Shown in pieces: positions 32,803 through 41,282 of a stretch of DNA of 64,000 bases. The stretch comes from Planctomycetota bacterium (lineage in GTDB: Bacteria; Planctomycetota; UBA8742; UBA2392): NCBI GenBank assembly GCA_019912315.1, contig JAIOJA010000040.1:62001-126000 (forward strand), read 5' to 3'. The notes beneath the pieces were generated by a model. That model saw nothing but the letters and a program-made list of their open reading frames with translations. It did no database searches and was not told the origin of the DNA. Numbering within the stretch: position 1 is the stretch's first letter; each line of letters starts with the position of its first letter. Both the position numbers and the translations under genes were made by a program.

Positions 32803-33306
32803 TCAGGCTTTCCAGTCTCCGCTTTTGCCGCCGGATTTTTCCAGCAGTCTGATGCCCGTGATCTCCATGCCCTTCTCGACGGCTTTGGCCATGTCGTAGA
32901 TCGTCAATACCGCCACCGATGCACCGTGCAGGGCCTCCATTTCGACGCCCGTGCGCCCGGTACATTTAACTGTAACGCTTACCCGCATGCCCGCACGCCC
33001 TGAATCATCGGGGGATAATGTGTGGTCAAACGTGACGTCCACACCGTTGATCTGAAGCGGGTGGCACATCGGGATGGCCTCGTGCGTGCGCTTGGCAGCC
33101 ATGATCGCGGCAATGCGGGCCGTGCTGAACACGTCACCCTTGGGCAGGTTGCCGGCCACCAGTTTGACGTGTGTATTCGGCGACATGCGGATGATGGCTT
33201 CGGCCGTCGCGCTGCGGGTCGTGACTTCCTTGCCGCCGACATCAACCATACGCGCCTCACCCTTGTCGTTGAGGTGCGTCAAACCCTGTTTGTCAGCGTC
33301 GCTCAT
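32803..33306 (-). CDS. moaC: Cyclic pyranopterin monophosphate synthase MoaC
   Basis: 167 residues from the ATG at 33306 (GGTGG upstream). The longer frame has an unrelated N-terminus. Converts the MoaA product to cPMP in molybdopterin synthesis. The motifs HLNDKGEARMVDVG, HEAIPMCHPLQI, EMEALHGASVAVLTIYDM and C-terminal KSGGKSG (catalytic Lys) are all present. moaA, moaD and moaE are not next to it. The MoaD/ThiS-like gene at 0.8 kb and the MobB-like protein at 36.7 kb are the only possibly related genes here. Confidence 0.94.
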   Translation of the reverse strand: MSDADKQGLTHLNDKGEARMVDVGGKEVTTRSATAEAIIRMSPNTHVKLVAGNLPKGDVFSTARIAAIMAAKRTHEAIPMCHPLQINGVDVTFDHTLSPDDSGRAGMRVSVTVKCTGRTGVEMEALHGASVAVLTIYDMAKAVEKGMEITGIRLLEKSGGKSGDWKA

Positions 33307-33398
33307 GCCCCCACCATAACGCAAAGCGCCCCCGTTTTCACAGGGGCGACGCAACATCGCCTTCCAGGCGTGAAGCATGCATCGGCAGGATGTCGATG

Positions 33399-34058
33399 CT
33401 ACGCAATCATCGCCACGGTTTCGCGGACGGCCTTTTCTACTCCTTCGGCCACGTGGGCAATGCTGGGCCCGAGCATCCAGGCCGGGGTGGTGACTATCTT
33501 GCGTTCCTTGTCGACGACAAAGTCGCGGGTGCCGCAGCTTTCGTGTTTCGCGCCGCATTTTTCCAGAGCGCCTGCTGTGCCTTCGTCGTTGCCGATCGTC
33601 AGCAGCGGGTGCTCTCCGCCGAGCACCTTCGCGAGAATCGCCGGTGCGATGCAGATGGCACATATCGGCTTGCCTGCTGTGTGGACATCGCGAACCAATC
33701 TCGCAACGTCAGCGTTCACTTGGGCGTCCGGACCTTTCAGGGCGAAGTCGCTCAAATTCAGCGCCGCGCCGAAACCGCCCGGGAGTATCAGTGCATCAAG
33801 ATCATCGGCCTTCACCTGCGCAATGTCTTTAATCTCGCCACGGCAGATGCGCGCGCTTTCAACCAGCACGTTGCGTTTCTCGTCGGCGTCTTCGCCGGTA
33901 AGGTGGTTGGTGACCTTGCGCTGTTCAATGTCCGGCGCCATGCAGATTGTTTTGGCGCCGACACGATCGAGTGCCAGCAGCGTGCAAACGGCCTCATGGA
34001 TCTCCGCGCCGTCCTGAAAACCGCAACCGGAAAGCATCACTCCGACTCTGTGTGGCAT
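33399..34058 (-). CDS. elbB: ElbB/YajL-class glyoxalase-like protein (DJ-1/PfpI superfamily)
   Basis: 219 residues, GGAG upstream. Opens VGVMLSGCGFQDGAEIHEAV, the ElbB signature, with LILPGGFGAALNLSDFA and KPICAICIAPAIL holding the nucleophile-elbow Cys. ElbB proteins are class I glutamine amidotransferase-like and linked to isoprenoid synthesis or glyoxalase III activity. Chemistry is not certain. ispE occurs elsewhere in this window but not adjacent. Confidence 0.88.
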   Translation of the reverse strand: MPHRVGVMLSGCGFQDGAEIHEAVCTLLALDRVGAKTICMAPDIEQRKVTNHLTGEDADEKRNVLVESARICRGEIKDIAQVKADDLDALILPGGFGAALNLSDFALKGPDAQVNADVARLVRDVHTAGKPICAICIAPAILAKVLGGEHPLLTIGNDEGTAGALEKCGAKHESCGTRDFVVDKERKIVTTPAWMLGPSIAHVAEGVEKAVRETVAMIA

Positions 34059-34077
34059 GACTTCGCTCCGCTCAGTA

Positions 34078-34153
34078 AGTCAAAAGGCAAAACAAAAGGC
34101 CGAGCTGTGATGGTAGCTCGACCTTTTGACTTTGTACTTTTTACTTTTGCCTT
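34078..34153. repeat. 7-nt-periodic palindromic mini-repeat (TTTTGAC type)
   Basis: Plus strand: GTCAAAA GGCAAAA (34079-34092), then stem CGAGCT/AGCTCG (34101-34120), then four heptamers TTTTGAC, TTTGTAC, TTTTTAC, TTTTGCC at 34124-34151. The arms are reverse complements, so the whole folds as one hairpin. Lies between the gspE stop and the elbB start. Confidence 0.7.
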
Positions 34154-34167
34154 GGCGGCGCAAGCCG

Positions 34168-35868
34168 CTACAGGTCGTCACGGTGGGTAATCGTCAGTAC
34201 TTCCTCAACCGTACTGGTGCCCAGCAACACCTTGCGTACGCCGTCTTCCTGCAGCGTGGTCATACCGTTCTGGCGCGCCTCGCCGCGGATCTTCAGCGAG
34301 TTCGCCTTCTGGAACGTCAACTCGCGGATGATCGGGTTCATTTCCAGCAGTTCGTACACACCCATGCGCCCGCGGTAGCCGGCCCCACCGCATTCCTTGC
34401 AGCCAACCGGGCGGTAAATCGTGCGCCCGCGAATCGCCTCGGGTTTCAACCCGACCGTTTTCAGCTCGGCCGCGTCGGGCACGTAGGGCTGCTTGCAGTG
34501 CTTGCAAAGCACGCGCACAAGGCGCTGCGCCAGAATCGCCTGCACGGCACTTGCCACCAGGAACGGCTTCACACCCATGTCCATCAGGCGGGTCAGCGCG
34601 CCCGGCGCGTCGTTGGTGTGCAGGGTGCTGAATACCAGGTGACCCGTGAGTGCGGCCTGGATGGCAATTTCAGCCGTCTCATGGTCACGAATTTCGCCGA
34701 CCAGAATGATATTCGGTGCCTGACGCAGCATGGCGCGCAGGATACGGGAGAACGTCAACTCGATGCCGTGGTTCACTTGGCTCTGGTTGATGCCGGACAG
34801 GTTGTACTCGACTGGATCCTCGGCCGTGATGATCTTGACGTCCGGCGTGTTCAGCGCCGACAGTGCCGCGTACAGCGTGGTCGTCTTGCCGGAGCCGGTG
34901 GGCCCGGTCACCAGGAAGATGCCGTTGGGCTTCTTGAGGATTTTCTGGAAGCGGTCGAAGTCCGTGGCGTGCATACCCAGCACTTCAAGGCCAACCAGAT
35001 TCTTCTGTTTGTCGAGAATACGCATGACGACGGACTCGCCCCAGCTGCATGGCAGGGCGCTGACGCGTAAGTCGATGTCGCGCCCCTCAACGCGGGTTTT
35101 GATTCGCCCGTCCTGGGGGATGCGCTTTTCTTCGATCTTCATTTTGCTGAGAATCTTGATGCGCTGGATCAGCGGGCCTTGCAGGCGTTTGGGCGGCGCT
35201 TCCATTTCCTGACAATCGCCGTCAACGCGGTAGCGAATGCGCAGTTTTTCTTCCATGGGCTCGACGTGAATGTCGCTCGCGCGCTGTTTGATGGCGTCCG
35301 TAATCAGCAGTTGCACCAGTTGCGCGACATAACCTTCTTCGTCGTCGGTGGTGACTTCCAGGGCGTCGAAATCCTTGTATTCAACGTCAATGCTTTTGCC
35401 TTCGTCGTCCAACATCTCGCCCATACCGCCGATCTGGTAGTACTTCTTCATGGCGGTCTTGACGTGACTTTCGGGCGCGATGACCCAGTCAACCTCATTG
35501 CCAAGAATAAAGCGCAGGTTGTCGAGGGCGTAGAACTCCAGCACGCGGTGGGTCGCGACGGTGACGTTGCGTCCCTTCTTCATGACGGGGATAATTTCGT
35601 GCTCTTCGACCACATCCTTGCTGACCAGTTTCAGCAGGTCCGCCGGAAGATCGTACTTGTTCAGGCTGACGAATTTCACGCCCTGTTGCTTGGCCAGCGC
35701 GCGGGCAAGCTTTTCATCATCGAGATAGCTGAGTTCAATCAACGACTCGCCCAGCATCATCATGTTGTCTTTGCCGTGCTTGAGCCCTTCCTTGACTTGC
35801 TCCACGGAACAGAATTTCAGCCCGACAAGGATCTTGCCCAGGGGCATCTTCTTGGACTCTGTCAACAT
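34168..35868 (-). CDS. Type II secretion/type IV pilus assembly ATPase (GspE/PilB family)
   Basis: 566 residues. N-terminal GspE-N domains (about 1-170, MPLGKILVGLKFCSVEQV), catalytic core with HVEPMEEKLRIRYRVDG, Walker A GPTGSGKTT (322-330), Asp box and Walker B (NIILVGEIRDHETA), then the tetracysteine zinc site (CKHC and CKEC). Powers pseudopilin assembly at the inner membrane. The pseudopilin genes are 14-24 kb away on the plus strand, so the system is split. GspE and PilB cannot be separated from sequence alone. Confidence 0.92.
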   Translation of the reverse strand: MLTESKKMPLGKILVGLKFCSVEQVKEGLKHGKDNMMMLGESLIELSYLDDEKLARALAKQQGVKFVSLNKYDLPADLLKLVSKDVVEEHEIIPVMKKGRNVTVATHRVLEFYALDNLRFILGNEVDWVIAPESHVKTAMKKYYQIGGMGEMLDDEGKSIDVEYKDFDALEVTTDDEEGYVAQLVQLLITDAIKQRASDIHVEPMEEKLRIRYRVDGDCQEMEAPPKRLQGPLIQRIKILSKMKIEEKRIPQDGRIKTRVEGRDIDLRVSALPCSWGESVVMRILDKQKNLVGLEVLGMHATDFDRFQKILKKPNGIFLVTGPTGSGKTTTLYAALSALNTPDVKIITAEDPVEYNLSGINQSQVNHGIELTFSRILRAMLRQAPNIILVGEIRDHETAEIAIQAALTGHLVFSTLHTNDAPGALTRLMDMGVKPFLVASAVQAILAQRLVRVLCKHCKQPYVPDAAELKTVGLKPEAIRGRTIYRPVGCKECGGAGYRGRMGVYELLEMNPIIRELTFQKANSLKIRGEARQNGMTTLQEDGVRKVLLGTSTVEEVLTITHRDDL

Positions 35869-36029
35869 TCGGCCTTCCCTTTAAACCGCGTATGACGCGG
35901 CGATGCTGCGGACATGCCCGCCCGGCTAAGGAAACTGGGGGATTCCCTTCAAGGTGTGGAGCGCACGGGCCAATGTACCCGCCACGCCCTACGTGTCAAT
36001 GTTTCGGCGAATCCGGAACGCGGCAGGAG

Positions 36030-36569
36030 TCACGCCTCGCGAATGCCCAGATACTGGTCCAGCAACGCGCGCATTCCCGCCAGGGCAACCACCACGGAAG
36101 CAATCACGGCCCAGCCCGGCGGCGAAGTCCCCACCACGCCCACGATGTCCAATGACGTGGTCGCCGACACCGGAATCCACAACAGGGACAGCCCCGCAGC
36201 AGCGGTCAACAACTGGCGCAGGGTTTCGCCCGTGTTGCGCTTCAGGGGCTGCCCGCGTGCCACGCTGATCGTGTGTAACCCGTTCGCTATCAGCGCGTGG
36301 ATCACGACCGCGATGGCCACGCCGATCGCCCACGGCTCAAATGCCGCCAGCCCGATCGCGGGCAAAGACTCCGATGCCCCGCGAAACGCGCGCTCAACGG
36401 GCAGGGCAAAGCGCACCCGTGATTGCAGCAGCCCGATGATGTCGGATGCGGCCGCAGCGGCCGCGCCCGGTGCAACCAGCCAGACGGTCTCAAGCAACGC
36501 GCCGCTGATCAGCGCCAGCATGGCAATGGTGGCGAAGGTAAGACGGAAATGAAGCAGCCTGGACACCAT
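36030..36569 (-). CDS. Hypothetical multi-pass membrane protein
   Basis: 179 residues with hydrophobic stretches at about 10-32, 78-105, 123-143 and 147-170. No recognisable family motif. The middle segment ARGQPLKRNTGETLRQ is a soluble loop. It precedes gspE on the same strand with a 161-bp gap, so co-function with secretion is possible but unproven. Confidence 0.6.
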   Translation of the reverse strand: MVSRLLHFRLTFATIAMLALISGALLETVWLVAPGAAAAAASDIIGLLQSRVRFALPVERAFRGASESLPAIGLAAFEPWAIGVAIAVVIHALIANGLHTISVARGQPLKRNTGETLRQLLTAAAGLSLLWIPVSATTSLDIVGVVGTSPPGWAVIASVVVALAGMRALLDQYLGIREA

Positions 36570-36589
36570 GGGGCCTAACTAGATTCGGT

Positions 36590-36680
36590 CAGTGATCAAT
36601 TGCCAATTCGCCCGTAGTGGCGGGGCAATCAATCGTGGATGCGCCATTCAACAATGACCACCGGGCGTTGACCATTACCG
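36590..36680. repeat. 7-nt-periodic mini-repeat (CATTGAC type)
   Basis: CAGTGAT CAATTGC CAATTCG at 36590-36610, then after a GC loop CATTCAA CAATGAC CACCGGG CGTTGAC CATTACC at 36645-36679. Resembles the element at 58858-58920. It lies between two divergent genes. Confidence 0.6.
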
Positions 36681-36720
36681 ACCGCTGCCGCCTGCCGCAC
36701 CGAACTGCTACTCTGTGAGT

Positions 36721-37398
36721 ATGGACTTGCAGGCGATCATCATTGCGGCTCCCAGCGCCAATTGCGGCAAGACCGAGCTCGCCTGCCGCCTGATTCGCGC
36801 GTTGCCCGGCGCCCAGGCGCTCAAAATCACACGCTTTCACCGTGAGTCCCATTGCCCCGTCCACGGCATTGACGAGCACGGCGACGACAACTGCGATGGT
36901 TGCGCGCCCGTGCCCGCCGGATTTGAAATCGTGGATGACGATGCCACGTTGCGCACGCCCGGAAAGGACTCCGACCGCATGATCAAGGCCGGCGCGTCTC
37001 CGGTGCTGTGGCTGCGCGCGGCGCCCCACGTGTTCGAGTACGCGCTGAGGGCGGCGATGATGAGGTTTGATCCGTCCCGCCCCTTGGTGCTGGAAGGCAA
37101 CTCCGCTGCGACGATAATCGGATTCAAAGGGCGGGTTGTCCTGTTATGGCCGCAGAAAACCCGCGGCGTCAAGACGAGTGTCTTGCCAGCCCTGCGGCGT
37201 GTGGACCATCTGGTGCTGGTGGAATCGATGGGACGGAAAGTCATACCGAACACGCTGAAGTCAGCTTTGTCACGAAATGAGATGAAACAAAATGACCTGC
37301 CCGAGTTGTTATGGCTACCGGAAAACTGGTGGCGGCAGGAACCGAGTGAACCGGAAAAAGCTTTGATTGCAGGCCTTGTAGAGGTTTCAGGGCGATAA
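36721..37398 (+). CDS. MobB-like P-loop NTPase
   Basis: 225 residues from the ATG at 36721. A GTG six bases earlier is possible, and no clear SD is present. N-terminal P-loop AAPSANCGKTELACRLIRAL and an ordered HCPVHGIDEHGD-DNCDGC segment with Cys/His (possible metal site). LVLEGNSAATIIG follows. The P-loop plus 'KIT' strand is close to MobB of molybdopterin guanine dinucleotide synthesis, but length and the Cys cluster differ. Treat as MobB-like rather than MobB. Confidence 0.55.
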   Translation: MDLQAIIIAAPSANCGKTELACRLIRALPGAQALKITRFHRESHCPVHGIDEHGDDNCDGCAPVPAGFEIVDDDATLRTPGKDSDRMIKAGASPVLWLRAAPHVFEYALRAAMMRFDPSRPLVLEGNSAATIIGFKGRVVLLWPQKTRGVKTSVLPALRRVDHLVLVESMGRKVIPNTLKSALSRNEMKQNDLPELLWLPENWWRQEPSEPEKALIAGLVEVSGR

Positions 37399-37412
37399 AA
37401 TGTCAGACGAAA

Positions 37413-37455
37413 GTGCAACGCACTGTTTGCACAGATTGTTTGAAAATGGTAAATT
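37413..37455 (+). promoter_or_regulatory. Candidate promoter with inverted repeat
   Basis: TTGCAC (37427-37432), 17-bp spacer, TAAATT (37450-37455), AT-rich in GC-rich surroundings. GTGCAA at 37413-37418 makes an 8-bp-spaced inverted repeat with the -35 hexamer, suggesting regulation of the RsbW-like gene. Confidence 0.5.
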
Positions 37456-37563
37456 CGCCGTTTTCGCTTGAAGTGGGACGGCAGAATAGCACCCTGCTAC
37501 CAACCAGAACGTAGTATGTGAGTCCTGTCAAAGACCTGCACGCTGCAACGAAAGCCGTACCGC

Positions 37564-38013
37564 ATGATCCAGACAACCCGTCGTGAACTTGACGTCCCCA
37601 TCGACACGCGCTCGCTTGCGCCGCTGCGTGAGTTCGTGCGTGAGGTGTTGTCTGAAGGCAAGATCGGCAAAAAGGGCGCGCGCCAGGTTGTCATCGCTAT
37701 CGACGAGGCGTGCAGCAGCATCATCCTCAACGCCAAAGAACACGGGGCCAACGGGAATCTGCGCCTTCTCATCGACATAGACCCGACGCGGGTCAAGATT
37801 CATATCACAGACACGGCCAACGACTATGACGTCGGCGACGTCACCCGCGAGGAACTGCTGAAGGAATTCACCCGCAGCAAGAAGAACGAACTCGGGACAT
37901 TTCTGATCCGCCGCGTGGTTGACGAGTTCAAGTACACCTTCCGTAAGGGCTTTCAGTCTGAGATCGAGATGATCAAGTTCCTGTACGAAGAGCAGGAATC
38001 GGAAGCGAATTAG
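37564..38013 (+). CDS. RsbW/SpoIIAB-like ATP-binding anti-sigma factor
   Basis: 149 residues. HATPase_c fold: N-box AIDEACSSIILNAKEHG, then KIHITDTANDYD as G1-like, and LGTFLIRRVVDEFKY near the C-terminus. Such Ser kinases bind sigma factors or anti-sigma antagonists. No STAS antagonist or sigma factor is adjacent. A terminator follows directly (38039-38073), so it is monocistronic with its own promoter. Confidence 0.8.
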   Translation: MIQTTRRELDVPIDTRSLAPLREFVREVLSEGKIGKKGARQVVIAIDEACSSIILNAKEHGANGNLRLLIDIDPTRVKIHITDTANDYDVGDVTREELLKEFTRSKKNELGTFLIRRVVDEFKYTFRKGFQSEIEMIKFLYEEQESEAN

Positions 38014-38038
38014 GTGTCCCTGGTTGAAAGTCAGTAGC

Positions 38039-38073
38039 CGATGGGCGCGGAGACGCGCCCATCGTTACTTTTT
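38039..38073 (+). terminator. Rho-independent terminator
   Basis: 11-bp perfect stem CGATGGGCGCG/CGCGCCCATCG with a GAGA loop, then TTACTTTTT. It contains the ATG at 38041, showing that this is not the start of the next gene. Confidence 0.95.
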
Positions 38074-38115
38074 CCGGGCATTGACCAGTTGCGACCGACC
38101 ACCGACTATCAGCCT

Positions 38116-38913
38116 ATGGTCAAGGCTGTCTTCATCAAGATCATTGCCATTGTCGGCGTATTGGCCGTCCTGCGTTTCGGCAACCCGCCGGAATCATGGA
38201 TCGTGGCCGCTGCGATCGTGATACTGGCGCTGGGATGGATGGCGTGGGGCGTTTTCAACGTCAACAGCGGTATGTGGGCCGATACCGCCTGGCGCTCCTA
38301 TGCCGCCACAAAGTCCGTTGCGCTTACATTTGACGACGGCCCCGACCCGGAGTTCACGCCGCAGATCCTGGATGTGCTGAAGGACAAGAACGTGAGGGCC
38401 TGTTTTTTCAGCGTGGGACAGCGGGTGATCGAGCACCCGGAAATCACCCTCGAAGTCAAGAAGCAGGGGCATCTTCTGGGCAATCACAGCGACAGCCACG
38501 CCATGTGGATCAATTTCAGTCTGCACAGGCGCCTGCGCCGCGAGGTCCGCGACACGAACGCCGCCATCAAGTCAGCGGCCGGCGTAACGCCAAAACTCTA
38601 TCGCGCGCCTCATGGCTTCAAGAACCCGGCTTTAGGTGACGTGCTGGCCGGCGAGGAGATGCTGGCGATCGGGTGGCAGATTCGGGGCTTTGACGCCGTC
38701 AGCACCAACGCGGCGAGAATCGCCGAGCGCATTGTGGACGGCGCGAAGCCGGGCGGTGTGATCCTGTTGCACGACGGCGCCGGGTTGCAGGGCGGCACTG
38801 ATCGCGGCGCAACTGTGGAAGCACTGCCCGTAATCATTGACGGGTTGCGCGCCCGGGGGTTCAACCTGGTCAGGCTCGACGAGTTGCTGCAACTGGAGCC
38901 CTACGCTGAGTAG
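38116..38913 (+). CDS. Polysaccharide deacetylase (NodB domain), membrane-anchored
   Basis: 265 residues from the ATG at 38116. An upstream in-frame ATG falls in the preceding terminator. N-terminal hydrophobic segment (about 3-60), then NodB motifs: TFDDGPDPEFT (Asp-Asp metal/base), HSDSHAMW (His ligands), RAPHGFKNPAL, and PGGVILLHDG at the end. De-N-acetylates peptidoglycan, chitin or extracellular glycan. It converges tail to tail with the zinc-ribbon gene, which is 2 bp away. Confidence 0.9.
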   Translation: MVKAVFIKIIAIVGVLAVLRFGNPPESWIVAAAIVILALGWMAWGVFNVNSGMWADTAWRSYAATKSVALTFDDGPDPEFTPQILDVLKDKNVRACFFSVGQRVIEHPEITLEVKKQGHLLGNHSDSHAMWINFSLHRRLRREVRDTNAAIKSAAGVTPKLYRAPHGFKNPALGDVLAGEEMLAIGWQIRGFDAVSTNAARIAERIVDGAKPGGVILLHDGAGLQGGTDRGATVEALPVIIDGLRARGFNLVRLDELLQLEPYAE

Positions 38914-38915
38914 AT

Positions 38916-39263
38916 TCAGATTTCCGCTTCGCACCACATGCAGCTCTTGGCCATGTGGTTGTTCTGGCGCTTGCATTTCGGGCAGGTCAGCGGCTCGTAT
39001 TCCGGCTTGGACTTGCCGTCCAGTAGACCGTCCTGGATGTCCACGAAGTCCTGCATGTCCTGGTACTCGGCTTCTGTGAACACGCCCTTCTGCTGGCAGA
39101 TACTCGCCAGCGACTTGACGATCAGGCGCAGCTGTTCGATTTCATGCTGCAGCTCGCCGATGTCTTCCTGGGCGTTCTCAAGCTTCCAGTTGGTGGATTT
39201 TTCAAGTGCCGCGACTTTGCCGCGTTCGCGGCGAGTGGCCAGACCCATTACTTCCCACAGCAT
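38916..39263 (-). CDS. Coiled-coil zinc-ribbon protein
   Basis: 115 residues. A coiled coil at about 18-70 (WKLENAQEDIGELQHEIEQL) and a C-terminal CPKCKRQN...CMWC zinc ribbon (two CxxC). No catalytic motif. Function unknown. It may bind RNA or protein. SD-like GGGGGAA precedes the ATG. Confidence 0.7.
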   Translation of the reverse strand: MLWEVMGLATRRERGKVAALEKSTNWKLENAQEDIGELQHEIEQLRLIVKSLASICQQKGVFTEAEYQDMQDFVDIQDGLLDGKSKPEYEPLTCPKCKRQNNHMAKSCMWCEAEI

Positions 39264-39332
39264 GTTCGTTCCCCCAAAGAGTGTGCAACAGTGTACTGAG
39301 TATCGCGACGCCGTAAACGCAATCGAATCGCG

Positions 39333-39524
39333 TCAGGCCCGGCGGCGTGGCGGGAATTTCGGATACAGCGCGGCCTTGTGATCCGGCTGTCCGTCGGCTT
39401 GCGCGCCGCGCCCCGCGTGCGTGGGGGCGTACTGCGGCGCCTGGTGCGCGACCAGGGCATCTTCTTCGGTGCCCTTCAGGGCTTTGGCGTTGCCGCCTTC
39501 TTCGTGCCAGTTGGCCTGTCTCAT
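39333..39524 (-). CDS. Small protein coupled to redoxin gene
   Basis: 63 residues. Its ATG overlaps the redoxin stop in the form ATGA, which favours real translation. Composition is Ala/Gln/His/Pro-rich and charged (ALKGTEEDALVAHQAPQYAP). No family recognised. It could also be a chance overlap, since codon use is not decisive at this length. Confidence 0.45.
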   Translation of the reverse strand: MRQANWHEEGGNAKALKGTEEDALVAHQAPQYAPTHAGRGAQADGQPDHKAALYPKFPPRRRA

Positions 39525-40270
39525 GGCGTTGTGGGCTCCGGTTCCGGCGCGCCTAGTTTGTCGATCGGGCAGCACCCCTTGGCGGGCTGATAGCGCCATT
39601 CGGGTTCCTCGCCGCGTAGCAACTGCCCCAGTACCGTGCGCAGGTACTTCACGGCGACCATGTCCATGTTGCGCGCGTCGTCGATACCACCGCGATACTG
39701 CAACCTGCCGGTGCGATCGAACACGAACACTTCCGCGCTGACGCGTGCGCCGAACCGGTCGGCGATCACGTTTCCGTCATCTTTCAGGACCGTCAGCCGC
39801 AGGCGCTCCGGGTGCCCGTCGTGAAAATGGGCTTTGAGTTCGTCCACGCTTTCCATCGCGCTGCTGTTGATCGCCCAGAAACGCACGTCGGCGAAGTCTG
39901 CCGCCAGTTCGTTCAGGCGGGTTTCGTAGATTTTGCTGGTGGGGCAGAAGCTCGAGACCCAGACAACCGCCGTCAGTTTGCCGCCGGAAAGGTCAACTTC
40001 ATGCTGCTCGCCGTCGATGTCCGGCAGGCTGAATGGCTCGACGCTGTCGTGCAGCTTCAGCCCGGGCAGGGCGTCCGGTATGCTGCCGTCGGCGGTCGGA
40101 CCCTCGAACTGGACGTGCTCCACGCCCGGAGTCTCGGAGACTCCCTCCGGCGCGAGCAGCCCCAGGTATTCGCAGCATTCGTCAACAACCTTGTCAGGCA
40201 GAAACAGGTACGTCGCGTAGCCCGTAAAGCCCACAAGCGCAATCACGATCAGAGGTGTCAGGTATTTCAT
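39521..40270 (-). CDS. Redoxin (TlpA/AhpC-TSA fold) protein, membrane-anchored
   Basis: 249 residues. N-terminal hydrophobic segment (LTPLIVIALVGFTGYATYLF) anchors it. Thioredoxin-like domain begins near 78 (EPFSLPDIDGEQHEVDL), with the active site WVSSFCPTSKIYE, a single Cys with a Lys where the second Cys of CxxC would be. RFGARVSAEVFVFDRTGRLQYRGGID is typical of AhpC/TSA proteins. Probably a peroxidase or thiol protein acting outside the cytoplasm. The CPxxK site is atypical. Confidence 0.75.
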   Translation of the reverse strand: MKYLTPLIVIALVGFTGYATYLFLPDKVVDECCEYLGLLAPEGVSETPGVEHVQFEGPTADGSIPDALPGLKLHDSVEPFSLPDIDGEQHEVDLSGGKLTAVVWVSSFCPTSKIYETRLNELAADFADVRFWAINSSAMESVDELKAHFHDGHPERLRLTVLKDDGNVIADRFGARVSAEVFVFDRTGRLQYRGGIDDARNMDMVAVKYLRTVLGQLLRGEEPEWRYQPAKGCCPIDKLGAPEPEPTTP

Positions 40271-40336
40271 GGTCGAATTTTTCGCAACATCCCACAGTCA
40301 TTAGTGTTTCATGCAGTATAACATAAGGAGCAACCC

Positions 40337-41155
40337 ATGAAACGCGCGGTCATGCTATCGGCATTCCTCGGGTGCCTCGCTTTCGCGGGCGCGGGCTACG
40401 CCCAGGACAAACCAGACCCAGACAAAAAAGCAGAAGGCGACAAGCCCGAACAGGAAGCCAAGCCCGCACGCCCGTCCCGCACCGCGCTTGGCGACCGCCG
40501 CGTCGCTGGCGAAATGGGGCGAATCCTGCGCGACAAGGACGGTGACCGTGACAACAAGCTTAGCCCCGACGAGTTCGGTGATGCCGACGCCTTCAAGTCC
40601 ATCGACAAGAACGAGGACGGTTTCCTGACGATAGAGGAACTGGTCGCCGGCGCAAAGGCCGTCAGCGCGTCCGTCGAGAAGCAGGCCTTGGGCGTCATGG
40701 AGGAAGAGTTCAGGATTCTGGACCGCGACGACGACGGGCGACTTACGAAGGCGGAACTCGGCGACGACTTCGTCGGGCTGTTGGTCAATGGCGACAAGAA
40801 CGACGACAAGAAGTTGGACCTGGTTGAGTGGCAGGGCGCGCGCGCAGCTGCGAGCGAGCCGCGCAACGACCGTGCCGGTGACGACGGCGGCAGTATTATG
40901 GCCCGCATTGACAAGGACGGCGACGGCAAGATCAGCAAGGAAGAGGCGCCGGATCGTCTGAAGGAGAACTTTGACAAGCTTGACAAGAACAGCGACGGCT
41001 TCCTGACGGAGGATGAAGTGAATTCCGCCCGGGCGGTGCGCCGCGACCGCAAGCCCCCCGAAGCACCCCCCGAGCCACCCAAGGACGAGAAGCAGCCGAC
41101 GGACAAGGACAAACCCGACGACGACACGTCCAGGGAAATGGAAGACGAGTTCTAG
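40337..41155 (+). CDS. Secreted EF-hand calcium-binding protein
   Basis: 272 residues, AAGGAGC upstream. Signal peptide (MKRAVMLSAFLGCLAFAGAGYA). At least five EF-hand-like loops: DKDGDRDNKLSPDEF, DKNEDGFLTIEEL, DRDDDGRLTKAEL, DKDGDGKISKEEA, DKNSDGFLTEDEV. Acidic, proline-rich C-terminus (KPPEAPPEPPKDE). Probably a periplasmic Ca2+ buffer or matrix protein. Divergent from the redoxin gene. Confidence 0.88.
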   Translation: MKRAVMLSAFLGCLAFAGAGYAQDKPDPDKKAEGDKPEQEAKPARPSRTALGDRRVAGEMGRILRDKDGDRDNKLSPDEFGDADAFKSIDKNEDGFLTIEELVAGAKAVSASVEKQALGVMEEEFRILDRDDDGRLTKAELGDDFVGLLVNGDKNDDKKLDLVEWQGARAAASEPRNDRAGDDGGSIMARIDKDGDGKISKEEAPDRLKENFDKLDKNSDGFLTEDEVNSARAVRRDRKPPEAPPEPPKDEKQPTDKDKPDDDTSREMEDEF

Positions 41156-41176
41156 ATTTCACTGAGTTACCAAGCC

Positions 41177-41205
41177 ACCGCGCCGAGACCGTCGGCGCGG
41201 TTTTC
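41177..41205 (+). terminator. Terminator after EF-hand gene
   Basis: 10-bp stem ACCGCGCCGA/TCGGCGCGGT with a GACCG loop followed by TTTCG. Confidence 0.8.
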
Positions 41206-41282
41206 GTTCGCGCTACCCAAGCCGTGATACCGCGGGCTACTTCCTGCGTTCACCGTCGTGACCGGCCTGCTATAACCCTGCC

